Of a DNA stretch of 64,000 bases, positions 15,963-24,996 are shown piece after piece. The notes beneath the pieces are model-generated. The model was not told the origin of the DNA and made no database searches. It saw only the letters and a list, made by a program, of their open reading frames with translations. This DNA is from Gemmatimonadota bacterium (GTDB lineage: Bacteria; Latescibacterota; UBA2968; GCA-2709665), in NCBI GenBank assembly GCA_028873695.1, contig JAPPNU010000044.1:147418-211417 (forward strand). The letters are read 5' to 3'. How positions within the stretch are numbered: position 1 is the stretch's first letter; every line of letters starts with the position of its first letter. The position numbers and the translations under genes were made by a program.

Positions 15963-17360
15963 ATGCCTATGGATACTCTCACAGCTCATATGGCGACGGA
16001 CGAAGCGACCGTGGAACGACCGGAGGCCTGCCACGTGATGGCCAAGCCATCCGGCGCGGTCTGCAACATCGATTGCAAGTACTGCTTCTACCTTGAGAAG
16101 GAAAAGCTGTACCCGGACGCCGGCAGAAACTGGATGATGGACGATGAGACGCTGGAGCTATACGTCCGGCACTATATCGACGCGCAGGACGTCCCGGAAG
16201 TACACTTTGCGTGGCAGGGCGGAGAACCGACGCTGATGGGCGTGGACTTCTACCGCCGCGCCGTGGCCCTGCAGGCGCGGTACGCCAATGGCAAGACCGT
16301 AACGAACGCGTTTCAGACAAACGGTATCCTGCTCGATGACGAATGGGGCGAGTTCCTGCACGAGCACCGGTTTCTCGTGGGCCTGTCCGTGGACGGTCCT
16401 AGGGAGATGCACGACCGCTACCGCGTAGACAAGGGGGGAAAGCCAACGTTCGACCGGGTGATAGAGGGTCTGGAAGTCCTTCAGAAACACCGGGTTGAAT
16501 ACAACACACTCACGGTGCTGCAGGCCCACAATGCGGATTATCCGGCGGAAGTCTATCGCTTTCTGAAGTCCATCGGGAGCCGGTACATGCAGTTTATCCC
16601 GATCGTGGAACGGATCGCGGACTCGCCGGGTGACGATCTGCTGCAGCTTGTCGCGCCTGAGTTCGAAGGGCGGGCCCGGGTCTCGAAGTGGTCGGTGGGT
16701 TCCGCCCAGTACGGCCGGTTCCTATGCGGGGTCTTCGACGAATGGGTCCGGAAGGACGTCGGCCGGTATTTCGTCCAGATGTTCGACGTCGCGCTGGGAA
16801 GCTGGATGGGTCAGGACGCCAGCCTCTGCATATTCGCGGAAAAGTGCGGCCGGGCGCTGATCATCGAACATAATGGCGATCTGTATTCCTGCGACCACTT
16901 CGTCTATCCGCAGTACAATCTCGGCAACGTTCGCGAAAAGAGCATCCGCGAGATGGTGGCCAGCCCCCTCCAGGAGAAATTCGGGGCCGACAAGCGCGAT
17001 ACCCTGCCGGCGTATTGCCGTGCCTGCGACTACCGGTTTGCCTGCAACGGGGGTTGCCCCAAGCAGAGGTTCATCCACACGCCGGACGGAGAGGCGGGAT
17101 TGAACTACCTCTGCACGGGGTACAAGATGTTCTTCGGTCACGTGGACCCGTACATGAAGATGATGGCGAAGGAGCTTGCCGCGGGGAGGCCGGCCGCGAA
17201 CGTGATGCACTGGGTGCGCGCCAGGGAATCCGAAAGGGCGGCGGCCCGTGCACGAAGCACGGGCCGTAACGAGCCGTGTCCGTGCGGCAGCGGCAGGAAA
17301 TTCAAGCGGTGTTGCGGGGCCGGGCGACAGCCTATAAATAGTGATATGTCCGTGGGATGA
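15963..17360 (+). CDS. Anaerobic-type sulfatase maturase (radical SAM/SPASM) with SEC-C tail
   Basis: The 465-residue protein is a radical SAM enzyme. CNIDCKYCFYLEKEKLY holds the CX3CX2C cluster motif near residue 35, and FAWQGGEPTLMG is the SAM-binding GGE motif. The C-terminal SPASM domain has cysteines in CGRALII, CDHFVYPQYN, YCRACDYRFACNGGCPK and YLCTGYK. This fits anSME enzymes, which oxidise a sulfatase Cys or Ser to formylglycine. A SEC-C zinc motif (EPCPCGSGRKFKRCCG) closes the protein. Its likely client is the Cys-type sulfatase at 1-459 and others outside the window. The gene follows PhyH 1 by 32 bp and ends 50 bp before a terminator hairpin. Confidence 0.9.
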   Translation: MPMDTLTAHMATDEATVERPEACHVMAKPSGAVCNIDCKYCFYLEKEKLYPDAGRNWMMDDETLELYVRHYIDAQDVPEVHFAWQGGEPTLMGVDFYRRAVALQARYANGKTVTNAFQTNGILLDDEWGEFLHEHRFLVGLSVDGPREMHDRYRVDKGGKPTFDRVIEGLEVLQKHRVEYNTLTVLQAHNADYPAEVYRFLKSIGSRYMQFIPIVERIADSPGDDLLQLVAPEFEGRARVSKWSVGSAQYGRFLCGVFDEWVRKDVGRYFVQMFDVALGSWMGQDASLCIFAEKCGRALIIEHNGDLYSCDHFVYPQYNLGNVREKSIREMVASPLQEKFGADKRDTLPAYCRACDYRFACNGGCPKQRFIHTPDGEAGLNYLCTGYKMFFGHVDPYMKMMAKELAAGRPAANVMHWVRARESERAAARARSTGRNEPCPCGSGRKFKRCCGAGRQPINSDMSVG

Positions 17361-17409
17361 GACACGCATCGTTTTGGCTTGACATTTGTCGTGCGCGGTG
17401 CGATCATCC

Positions 17410-17452
17410 GTACCCGCTTCACCGAAGCCGGTACGGCTTTTTTTGTGTTTTT
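17410..17452 (+). terminator. Strong intrinsic terminator between the maturase and the methylamine operon
   Basis: GTACC-C-GCTTC-ACC-GAAGC-C-GGTAC forms a long stem with one C-C mismatch and a three-base loop at 17410-17434. GGC, seven T (17438-17444) and five more T (17448-17452) follow. It ends 13 bases before the mgsA start, so it either closes the maturase transcript or acts as an attenuator of the operon. A weak promoter (TTGACA 17379-17384, GATCAT 17402-17407) overlaps the hairpin's left edge and would start transcripts inside it. Confidence 0.7.
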
Positions 17453-17465
17453 CCGGAGAAAGACA

Positions 17466-18371
17466 ATGTGTGGAATCGTAGGTTTCTGGAACCGGCGGGA
17501 GGATACCGGCGGGCTCGGAAGGACCATTTTGAAGATGCTGGGCGCCCTGGATTGCCGGGGGCCGGATTCGGCTGGCGTGGCGCTGTTTGGCGACGGGCAC
17601 GACGGGCGCCTGGTCCTTCGCGTGAGTCTGGGAGAACATGCGGATTACGAAGCAACTGCGCGGCGGGTCGTTTCTCGGGCGGAGGCATTGGGCGCCGTGA
17701 CCGGGTGGGCCCGAACCGAGGAGTACCTTCGGCTGGTTCTCGCTTACGGAGGCGACGCGGGCGAGCTGGAACAGGCGATCGAAGCCGCTGGCCCGGGTGT
17801 GGAGGTGGTGAGCATGGGTGGCCGCCTGGAAATCGTAAAACAGGTGGGGTCCCCCCGCAACCTGGATAGCACGTACGGGATTTCCGGCTTCGAAGGGACG
17901 CACGGCATCGGCCATACCAGGCTGTCCACGGAGTCTCGAATCGACCTCAGCCACTCCCAGCCGTTCTGGGCCCACGGTCATCCCGACCTCGCCATCGTTC
18001 ACAACGGGCATATAACAAATTATCACAAGCTGCGGCGCATTTACGAGCAGGAAGGCGCCCGGTTTTACACCGAGAACGACTCCGAAATCATCGGGATGTA
18101 TCTGCGCAGGCAGCTGGCGGGCGGAAGGGATCTCGACGCGGCAATGGCCGGCTCTCTGACGGACCTGGACGGCTCGTTCAGCTATCTGGTGGCCACGCCC
18201 GACGCCGTGGGTTTCGTCAGAGATCCGTATTCCTTCAAGCCGCTGCTCTATGCTGAAACGGACGATTTCGCCGCGGTGGCCACGGAAGAGATTGCGTTCC
18301 GGTCGGCTTTCGATGGAGACTACGACGTGGTTGAAGCCCGCGCGAGGGACATGCGGCTATGGCACAACTGA
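17466..18371 (+). CDS. mgsA: N-methylglutamate synthase subunit A, glutamine-amidotransferase-like (copy 1)
   Basis: The 301-residue protein starts MCGIVGFW, so Cys2 becomes the N-terminal nucleophile of a class II amidotransferase (Ntn fold). CRGPDSAG, GHTRLSTES, IVHNGHITNY and ENDSEIIG are the usual substrate-site motifs. In N-methylglutamate synthase this subunit would release methylamine from gamma-glutamylmethylamide and pass it to subunit C. RBS GGAGAAAG lies just upstream of the ATG at 17466; the in-frame stretch before it contains the terminator. Its last 13 bases overlap mgsB. GlxB-type annotation is equivalent; the operon context favours mgsA. Confidence 0.85.
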   Translation: MCGIVGFWNRREDTGGLGRTILKMLGALDCRGPDSAGVALFGDGHDGRLVLRVSLGEHADYEATARRVVSRAEALGAVTGWARTEEYLRLVLAYGGDAGELEQAIEAAGPGVEVVSMGGRLEIVKQVGSPRNLDSTYGISGFEGTHGIGHTRLSTESRIDLSHSQPFWAHGHPDLAIVHNGHITNYHKLRRIYEQEGARFYTENDSEIIGMYLRRQLAGGRDLDAAMAGSLTDLDGSFSYLVATPDAVGFVRDPYSFKPLLYAETDDFAAVATEEIAFRSAFDGDYDVVEARARDMRLWHN

Positions 18372-19054
18372 CCTGCAACGGGAAGTCGACGCGGGAGATC
18401 AACAGGGAGATAAGGGCGTTCATTGCCGCCGGGAAAAGCGAGGTCCGTGTCCTGGATCCGGGCGCGCGCCACAATCTCGGGGTGGCGCTTCTAAAGCCCG
18501 TACATCTCACGCTGGAAGGCAGCGCGGGATACTATTGCGCGGGGATGATCGACGGGGCGACCGTGGAGGTAAAGGGCAGTGCGGGATGGGGCCTGGCGGA
18601 GTCGATGATGAGCGGGAAGGTGATTGTGCATGGCAACGCGGGCAATGGCACCGCGGCGTCCATCCGCGGGGGCACCGTGGTGGTGCGGGGCCACGCCTCG
18701 GCGCGGCTGGGCGTGGCGATGAAGGGCGGGTTGATCGTTGTGGGCGGGGACTGCGGCTATATGGCCGGGTTCATGGGACAGCGGGGCCGCATAATCGTCT
18801 GTGGCGATACCGGCGAAGGCTTTGCCGATTCGATGTACGAGACCGAGTGTTTCGTGGGAGGGGAGATTGCGGAACTCGGCAACGACGCGGTGGTCGAGAC
18901 ACCGGCCGAGAACGAGTTCGCCTTTCTGAGTGACGCCATTCAGGAACACCTGGACGCACGCCCCGACGTTACCAGGTTCAAAAAGGTCGTGGCCGGACGC
19001 AAGCTCTGGAATTTCGACAAGGACGAACGTGCCGTGTGGCGGGAGGCGCTGTAA
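18359..19054 (+). CDS. mgsB: N-methylglutamate synthase subunit B, GXGXG domain (copy 1)
   Basis: The 231-residue protein is a single GXGXG beta-helix like the C-terminal domain of glutamate synthase. Repeats such as GSAGYYCAGMIDGATVEVKG, GNAGNGTAASIRGG and GDCGYMAGFMGQRG build the helix. It forms the structural link between the amidotransferase and the FMN subunit. It starts inside the end of mgsA: ATGGCACAACTGA serves as start of one gene and stop of the other, a 13-base overlap that suggests coupled translation. It is shorter at the N-terminus than copy 2 (285 residues). The gap to mgsC is 78 bp. Confidence 0.85.
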   Translation: MAQLTCNGKSTREINREIRAFIAAGKSEVRVLDPGARHNLGVALLKPVHLTLEGSAGYYCAGMIDGATVEVKGSAGWGLAESMMSGKVIVHGNAGNGTAASIRGGTVVVRGHASARLGVAMKGGLIVVGGDCGYMAGFMGQRGRIIVCGDTGEGFADSMYETECFVGGEIAELGNDAVVETPAENEFAFLSDAIQEHLDARPDVTRFKKVVAGRKLWNFDKDERAVWREAL

Positions 19055-19132
19055 CGCACGGATGCCCGGTCTGCCGGTCCTTCAGGATGGTCCGTTACCG
19101 ATACACCGTGATTTCAACCCGACAGGGCGACT

Positions 19133-20479
19133 ATGGACGAAGGATATAACGGGCGTCATCGTCCACCGCAAGCCAGCGGCACGTTTACGCCCGCCGTCAT
19201 CGAGGATATCCAGGTCAAGGCGGAGTTGGGGCGGTACCGGATACGCGGGTTCGGCACGCTGCGCGAGCGGCGGTGGCCCACGTTCGACGACCTGACCTTC
19301 ATTCCCTGCACGCTCACCCGCATACCGCTGGAAGGTTACAGGGAGCGCTGCTCGGCGGAAACGGTCCTGGGCGATCGCTTTGCAGAAAAGCCCATCGTGT
19401 TGGATACGCCTATCATGATAACCGGCATGAGTTGGGGCGCCCTGTCCTACAACGCCAAGGTGGCGCTCGCACGGGGCGCCAATATGGTCGGGTCCTCCAA
19501 TACGACCGGCGACGGAGGAATGTTGAAGGCCGAGCGGGAAGAAAGCAAGGCGCTGGTCTACGAGGTCCTGCCGTCGCGGTACGGAATCAACGTGCACGAC
19601 CTTCGGGTTGCCGACGGGATCGAACTCACCATCGGACAGGGGGCGAAGCCGGGCACGGGGGGGCTGCTGCTGGGCGCCAAGGTGCTCGGCGACGTGGCGT
19701 CGCAGCGGGACCTGCCCGTCGGCGTGGACCAGCGCAGTCCGGCGCGGCACCCGGATTTCCTGGGTCCGGACGACATGATCATCAAAATCGAGGAGTTGCG
19801 GGAGGCCACGGACTGGCAGGTCCCGATTTTCGTCAAAATGGGCGCCACCCGTGTGTTCGACGACGTACGACTGGCGGCAAAGGCAGGCGCCGACGTGGTT
19901 GTGGTCGACGGTATGGAAGGCGGCACCGGGGCGTCCGCGGAAATCTGCCAGGAGCATACGGGCATTCCCACGCTGGCGGCGGTATGCGAAGCGAGGGCGG
20001 CGCTCGAGAATATCGGCATGTACGGCAAGGTGCAGCTGATTATTGCGGGCGGGATCCGGAATGGCGTCGACGCCGCAAAGGCCATGGCGCTGGGCGCCGA
20101 TGCCGTGTACATCGGCACGGCGGCGCTGATGGCGTTGAACTGCAACCGGCCGCTTTTCGTGGACGACTACAGGGCGCTGGGCGCGGAGCCGTACCACTGC
20201 CATCATTGCCACACCGGCCGCTGTCCGGTGGGTATTACCACGCAGGACCCGGAGCTGATGGCCCGCCTGGACGTGGACGAAGCGGCTGAGCGGGTGGCCA
20301 ATCTGCTCCAGGCCATGACCTCCGAAATCCAGATCCTCGCGCGCGCATGCGGCAAGGCGGACGTGCACGATCTGGAGCCGGAAGACATGCGCGCGCTGAC
20401 GTCGGAGGCGTCCATGATTTGCGATCTTCCGCTGGTTGGGACGAACCGCGTCGCGGGTGGCGGACCCGGCTGGCGTTAG
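19133..20479 (+). CDS. mgsC: N-methylglutamate synthase subunit C, FMN/Fe-S glutamate-synthase-like
   Basis: The 448-residue protein corresponds to the FMN-binding core of glutamate synthase. Phosphate- and FMN-binding TIM-barrel motifs are visible: MGATRVFDDVRLAAKAGAD, VVVDGMEGGTGAS, IIAGGIRNGVDAAKAMALGA. The iron-sulfur site is CHHCHTGRCPVGITTQDPEL. In the methylamine pathway it reduces the imine formed from 2-oxoglutarate and methylamine to N-methylglutamate. Only one copy exists although mgsA and mgsB occur twice. Proper glutamate synthase is unlikely because the large single-chain layout is missing and the neighbours encode N-methylglutamate dehydrogenase and gmaS. Confidence 0.85.
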   Translation: MDEGYNGRHRPPQASGTFTPAVIEDIQVKAELGRYRIRGFGTLRERRWPTFDDLTFIPCTLTRIPLEGYRERCSAETVLGDRFAEKPIVLDTPIMITGMSWGALSYNAKVALARGANMVGSSNTTGDGGMLKAEREESKALVYEVLPSRYGINVHDLRVADGIELTIGQGAKPGTGGLLLGAKVLGDVASQRDLPVGVDQRSPARHPDFLGPDDMIIKIEELREATDWQVPIFVKMGATRVFDDVRLAAKAGADVVVVDGMEGGTGASAEICQEHTGIPTLAAVCEARAALENIGMYGKVQLIIAGGIRNGVDAAKAMALGADAVYIGTAALMALNCNRPLFVDDYRALGAEPYHCHHCHTGRCPVGITTQDPELMARLDVDEAAERVANLLQAMTSEIQILARACGKADVHDLEPEDMRALTSEASMICDLPLVGTNRVAGGGPGWR

Positions 20480-20521
20480 TCAGCGCTTCGGGCGCAGAAC
20501 GGGAAAATCGGGGACTGTCAG

Positions 20522-21760
20522 GTGTCGTTCAAGCTGATTCGACAGGCGCTGAAGGGAAACGGTCTGTTGCCCAGGATGTGGCGGTCCCATTCCGTCAGGG
20601 ACCGTTACGACGTGGTGATCGTGGGCGGGGGCGCGCATGGTCTGGCCTGCGCCTACTATCTGGCTGCGGAACACGGCATTACGGACGTTGCGGTTATCGA
20701 ACGAGGGTATATCGGTTCCGGAGGAAGCGGCCGGAACACCGCCATCATCCGCAGCAACTATCTGACGCCTGAAGGGGTGCGCTTCTACGACGAAAGCGTG
20801 CGCCTGTACGAACAGATGGCCACGGAACTGGAGTTCAACGTCATGTTCAGCCAGCGCGGGCACCTCACGCTGGCGCATACCGACGGCGCCGTGCGTACCA
20901 TGCGCAGGCGGGCAGAGGTGAATAAGCTGCAGGGCGTGGTATCGGAGTTGATATGGCCCGACGAAATCGAGAGGCTCTGCCCGGGCATCGACGTCAGCGA
21001 CCATCCCCGTTACCCGATTCTTGCCGCGCTCTACCATCCCCCCGGAGGCATCGTCCGTCACGACGCCGTCGTCTGGGGCTATGCCCATCAGGCCGACCGT
21101 CGGGGCGTGCACATTCACCAGCAGACCACGGTGACCGGGATCGACGTGCGCGGCGAGGGCGTCGTGGGCGTGGAGACAACCGGGGGTTACATCCGGACCG
21201 GCACTGTGTTGAACGCGACGGCGGGGTGGGGGTCGACCATCGCCGATTTGGCGGGCGTACGCCTGCCGCTTACCACCTTTCCGCTGCAGGCCTGCGTGAC
21301 CGAGCCCCTGAAGCCGTTTCTGGACGTCGTCATCGTATCGGGAAGTCTTCACGTGTACGTGAGCCAGTCGGACCGCGGCGAACTCGTGATGGGCGCAAGC
21401 GTGGACCCCTATACGTCCTATTCGATGGACTCTTCGCTGGCGTTCATGGAGAGCATTGCCGGACACATGCTCGAATTGTTTCCGTTCCTGAGCAGGGTGC
21501 GTGTCTTGCGTCAGTGGGCGGGGCTTTGCGATATGACGCCGGATTACAGTCCCATCATGGGCTTTACTCCCGTGCGGGGCTTTCTTGTAGACGTGGGCTG
21601 GGGCACGTACGGGTTCAAGGCGTCCCCGATCTGCGGGCGGACGATGGCGGAACTGATCGCCGGAGACCGCACGCCGGACCTGATACGCCCGTTTCGGCTG
21701 TCCAGGTTCGAGGAATTCGACCTGGTTGGCGAAAAAGGCGCGGCGTCGGTGGGTCATTGA
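20522..21760 (+). CDS. mgdA: N-methylglutamate dehydrogenase subunit A (SoxB-like flavoprotein)
   Basis: The 412-residue protein is an FAD-dependent amine oxidase of the sarcosine oxidase beta type. The dinucleotide fold is DVVIVGGGAHGLACAYY (residues 30-46). GGIVRHDAVVWGY holds His180, placed like the histidine that carries covalent FMN in heterotetrameric sarcosine oxidase. GFTPVRGFLVDVGWGTYGFK is the conserved C-terminal FAD segment. It should oxidise the methylamine group of N-methylglutamate and hand the carbon to subunit C. It starts with GTG, 42 bp after mgsC. Sarcosine as substrate cannot be excluded from sequence alone. Confidence 0.85.
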   Translation: MSFKLIRQALKGNGLLPRMWRSHSVRDRYDVVIVGGGAHGLACAYYLAAEHGITDVAVIERGYIGSGGSGRNTAIIRSNYLTPEGVRFYDESVRLYEQMATELEFNVMFSQRGHLTLAHTDGAVRTMRRRAEVNKLQGVVSELIWPDEIERLCPGIDVSDHPRYPILAALYHPPGGIVRHDAVVWGYAHQADRRGVHIHQQTTVTGIDVRGEGVVGVETTGGYIRTGTVLNATAGWGSTIADLAGVRLPLTTFPLQACVTEPLKPFLDVVIVSGSLHVYVSQSDRGELVMGASVDPYTSYSMDSSLAFMESIAGHMLELFPFLSRVRVLRQWAGLCDMTPDYSPIMGFTPVRGFLVDVGWGTYGFKASPICGRTMAELIAGDRTPDLIRPFRLSRFEEFDLVGEKGAASVGH

Positions 21761-21794
21761 CCGTCGGGTCGGGGACCCCGAATATGAGTGTTCA

Positions 21795-22082
21795 ATGTTG
21801 ATTCTACTCTGCCCGAACTGCGGCGAACGAAATGTAAGCGAGTTCCGCTTCGGGGGCGAATACAATCCCCGGCCGGCGGACCCCGGCGCGTGCGACGACG
21901 CGGAGTTGGCCGCGTATCTCTATCTGTGCGACAACAAGCTGGGCGTGGAGACGGCGTGGTGGTATCACCAGTCGGGGTGCGGTCTCTGGTTCCTGGCGAA
22001 GCGGCATACGAAGACGCAAGAGGTCTTGAAGACGTACGCGTGGCAGGCGGACGCGGTCGGGGAGGACCGGGATGGCGACTGA
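21795..22082 (+). CDS. mgdB: N-methylglutamate dehydrogenase subunit B (SoxD-like, delta)
   Basis: The 95-residue protein begins MLILLCPNCGERNVSEFRFG. The CPNC zinc knuckle and the ERNVSEFRFGGE segment are typical of sarcosine oxidase delta subunits. YQSGCG-like WWYHQSGCGLWFLAKRHT carries a further cysteine of the zinc site. It is a small structural subunit that closes the interface between the alpha and beta chains. The ATG at 21795 gives family length; a longer frame reaches back to 21726 but overlaps mgdA. It overlaps mgdC by 11 bp, so the two are probably coupled. Confidence 0.85.
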   Translation: MLILLCPNCGERNVSEFRFGGEYNPRPADPGACDDAELAAYLYLCDNKLGVETAWWYHQSGCGLWFLAKRHTKTQEVLKTYAWQADAVGEDRDGD

Positions 22083-24996
22083 ATCGATCCCGCAGGCGGT
22101 TTCGGGTACGGATTCGGAGAGGCTGCCGCCGCAATCCGGCGAAGTCATCGATCGCGGCGCCCCGGTTGCGTTTAGCTTCGACGGACGGCAATACGCCGGT
22201 TACAAGGGTGACACGATTGCATCGGCATTGGCCGCCTCTGGAGTGCAGGTCTTCAGCCGTTCTTTCAAGTATCACCGTCCCAGAGGGTTGCTCTGCTGTG
22301 CGGGCCAATGTCCCAATTGTCTGGTCCAGATCGGCGACGAGCCCAACGTCCGCGCCTGTACGCGCCGCGTGGAAGCAGGCATGGCCGTACGGTCGCAGAA
22401 TGCGCAGCCGTCGCTGGACCGCGACTACCTCTCGCTCACCCAGCTGGCCGCGCCTCTGATGCCGGTGGGATTCTACTATAAGACCTTCATCCGGCCCACG
22501 GTACTCTGGCCGTCCTACGAACACGTACTCCGCCGTGCGGCGGGTCTGGGGAAAGTGGACCTCGCGTCAAAGCCCGGCGCGTACGACAAACAGTATCTGC
22601 ATGCCGACGTGGCGGTGGTTGGCGGCGGACCGTCCGGAATCGGCGCGGCCGTTGCGGCGGCGGAACAGGGCGCAAGCGTCGCGCTTTTCGAAGTCGAACC
22701 GTCTCTGGGCGGGCGCCTGCGCTTCTCGCCCTCCCATGCCGAACGCCTGGCGGCGCTGCTGGCGTCGGCGGCGAACCGGTCCAACGTCGGGGTGTACACG
22801 GATACGGCCGTCCTGGGCTGGTACCAGGATCACTGGCTGGCGGCGGTAAAGGATTCGCGGTTGTTCAAGATACGCGCGAAATCCGTGGTTTTCGCAACCG
22901 GCGCCATCGAGATACCGCTGCTGTTCGACAATAACGATCTGCCCGGGGTGATGCTGGGCAGCGCCTCCCGGCGCCTGGTCCATCTCTACGGCGTGAAACC
23001 GGGGACAAGGGCGCTGGTGGTAACGGCGAACGACGATGGATGGGAGGCGGCCGCGGAACTGGAGGAAGCGGACATTGAAATCGCCGCGGTCGTGGACGAG
23101 CGGCGCTCGTGCTCGAGTGCGATTGCCGGCGAGTTGATTTCCCGTGGCGTGCCCGCGTTTTTCCGGCATACGATTCTGGAAGCCGCCGGATCAAAGCGCG
23201 TTCAGGCAGCCACGGTCGCCCGGATCGATCCGTTGGGAGAGGCGGATCGATCCGCGGCGCGAAGACTTGAGTGCGACCTGATTGTCGTCAGCGTGGGATG
23301 GACGCCGGACCTGGCGCTGTTCCACATGGCCGGCGGTGAATCCGTCTACGACGCGCAGCGGTCGGAGCCCCGTGCGACAAACGCGCCGGAGGGCGTGTTC
23401 GCAGCGGGCCGCGCCGTGGGCGCCGGCGTCGCCGCATGCGCCCTGGACGACGGGCGGGTGGCCGGAAGAAGCGCCGCGGCTGCCTCGGGATTCGGGAACG
23501 GACCCGACGCGTCCGAAGCGTCCGATCTCATTGCCCGGAAAGCCGCCGAGCCGGTGCGGACGTCGGCCCGGACGATGGTGCCGGGCAGGAAGAAAAGGTT
23601 TCTGTGTTACTGTGAAGACGTCACCGACGTGGATCTGCAGACGGCAATCGTCGAGGGGTACGACAGTCTCGAACTGTTGAAGCGGTACAGCACGATTTCC
23701 ATGGGCCCCTGCCAGGGCAGGATGTGCTCCATGAATACCGTGCATCTCTGCGCCAGGGCGAACGGTAAGCAGGTGCAGGAGACGGGCAGGACAACGTCGC
23801 GCCCACCGGTGGAGCCGGTCACGCTGGGCGCGTTGGCCGGACAGAACATGGAGCCGGTGCAGGTGACGCCCGCGCATCAGTGGCACCTGGACCGGGGCGC
23901 AAGGATGATGGTGGCGGGACTCTGGCTGCGCCCTGAGGACTACGGCGACCCCATCGCCGAGGTGAAGGCCGTGCGCGAGCGGGTGGGGCTGATGGACGTC
24001 AGCACGCTGGGCAAGATTCAGCTGACCGGCCCGGGAGTGCCTGAATTGCTCGATCGGCTGTACGTCAACCAGTGGCGAAAGCTGGGTGTGGGCCGCGTCC
24101 GGTACGGCGTGATGTGCAACGACGAAGGGGTGGTGATGGACGACGGGGTGTGCGCACGCATACAGGAAAACGAATGGTATATGAGCACCACGTCCACAGG
24201 TGCGACGGCGGTGTTCGAATGGATTCAATGGTGGGTGCAGTCGGGCTGGGGCGACGGCGTACACGTTGTCAACCTGACCGATTCCTATGCGGCGTTCAAC
24301 CTGGCGGGACCCCGGTCCAGAGACGTGCTGCGGAAGCTTACGGACCGGGACCTGAGCAACGGGAAGTTTCCCTACATGCGGGTGCGGTCGACCCGTGTCG
24401 CGGGCGTGCTGTGCCGCGTTCTCCGGATCGGGTTCACGGGCGAGCTTTCCTACGAAATCCACTGCCCGGCGTCATTCGGCCTGCACGTTTGGCAGGCGCT
24501 GATGGCGGCCGGGGAGGAATTCGGCATGGGGCCGTTCGGGGTGGAGGCGCAGCGCGTGCTCCGTCTGGAGAAGGCGCATATCATCGTCGGCCAGGACACC
24601 GACGCGCTGACCGATCCCTTCTCCGCGAACATGGAATGGGCCGTGAAGATGCAGAAGCGGGATTTCCTGGGCAAGCCCATGTTGACCCGGATCTCGGAAC
24701 GGGGGACACGTCAGCGGCTCGTGGGATTCAAAATGGCGCGGCCGGGCATCGTGCCGGAAGAGGGGCTGCAGGCGGTGCATCCGGATGGGAACGGAAAACA
24801 GGAGATCATCGGCTGGTTGACGTCCTCCCGTTTCAGTCCGGCGCTCGGGGAGACCATCGGACTTTGCTGGCTGCCCGTGCACGTGGCGGCGGAAGCGGGA
24901 ACGCGGTTCCGGATTCGCCGGGACGGCGAACTTGAAGACGCTTGTGTTCACCACGGGCCGTTCTACGATCCCTCCGGAGAAAGGTTGCAGATGTGA
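22072..24996 (+). CDS. mgdC: N-methylglutamate dehydrogenase subunit C (SoxA-like, alpha, folate site)
   Basis: The 974-residue protein has the domain order of the sarcosine oxidase alpha chain. A 2Fe-2S-ferredoxin-like start has CCAGQCPNCLVQIG. Next comes a dinucleotide domain (DVAVVGGGPSGIGAAVA, residue about 180) and ATGAIEIPLLF. A BFD-like cysteine region follows (CYCEDVTDVDL, GPCQGRMCS). A C-terminal aminomethyltransferase-like (GcvT) region from about residue 600 has VGLMDVSTLGKIQLTG and GFTGELSYEIHCP. The last part binds tetrahydrofolate and takes up the oxidised methyl carbon as methylene-tetrahydrofolate. It overlaps mgdB by 11 bp and mgdD by 4 bp. Its length is normal for the family. 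Confidence 0.9.
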   Translation: MATESIPQAVSGTDSERLPPQSGEVIDRGAPVAFSFDGRQYAGYKGDTIASALAASGVQVFSRSFKYHRPRGLLCCAGQCPNCLVQIGDEPNVRACTRRVEAGMAVRSQNAQPSLDRDYLSLTQLAAPLMPVGFYYKTFIRPTVLWPSYEHVLRRAAGLGKVDLASKPGAYDKQYLHADVAVVGGGPSGIGAAVAAAEQGASVALFEVEPSLGGRLRFSPSHAERLAALLASAANRSNVGVYTDTAVLGWYQDHWLAAVKDSRLFKIRAKSVVFATGAIEIPLLFDNNDLPGVMLGSASRRLVHLYGVKPGTRALVVTANDDGWEAAAELEEADIEIAAVVDERRSCSSAIAGELISRGVPAFFRHTILEAAGSKRVQAATVARIDPLGEADRSAARRLECDLIVVSVGWTPDLALFHMAGGESVYDAQRSEPRATNAPEGVFAAGRAVGAGVAACALDDGRVAGRSAAAASGFGNGPDASEASDLIARKAAEPVRTSARTMVPGRKKRFLCYCEDVTDVDLQTAIVEGYDSLELLKRYSTISMGPCQGRMCSMNTVHLCARANGKQVQETGRTTSRPPVEPVTLGALAGQNMEPVQVTPAHQWHLDRGARMMVAGLWLRPEDYGDPIAEVKAVRERVGLMDVSTLGKIQLTGPGVPELLDRLYVNQWRKLGVGRVRYGVMCNDEGVVMDDGVCARIQENEWYMSTTSTGATAVFEWIQWWVQSGWGDGVHVVNLTDSYAAFNLAGPRSRDVLRKLTDRDLSNGKFPYMRVRSTRVAGVLCRVLRIGFTGELSYEIHCPASFGLHVWQALMAAGEEFGMGPFGVEAQRVLRLEKAHIIVGQDTDALTDPFSANMEWAVKMQKRDFLGKPMLTRISERGTRQRLVGFKMARPGIVPEEGLQAVHPDGNGKQEIIGWLTSSRFSPALGETIGLCWLPVHVAAEAGTRFRIRRDGELEDACVHHGPFYDPSGERLQM

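Noticed and set aside
16722..18026. 434-codon minus-strand frame opposite the maturase and mgsA genes
   Set aside because: Antisense shadow of two well-supported genes in GC-rich DNA; crosses a terminator.
17466..20479. Ordinary glutamate synthase or glxBCD genes
   Set aside because: Domain-wise possible, but four N-methylglutamate dehydrogenase-type subunits and a gmaS homologue in the same operon make N-methylglutamate synthase the better reading.
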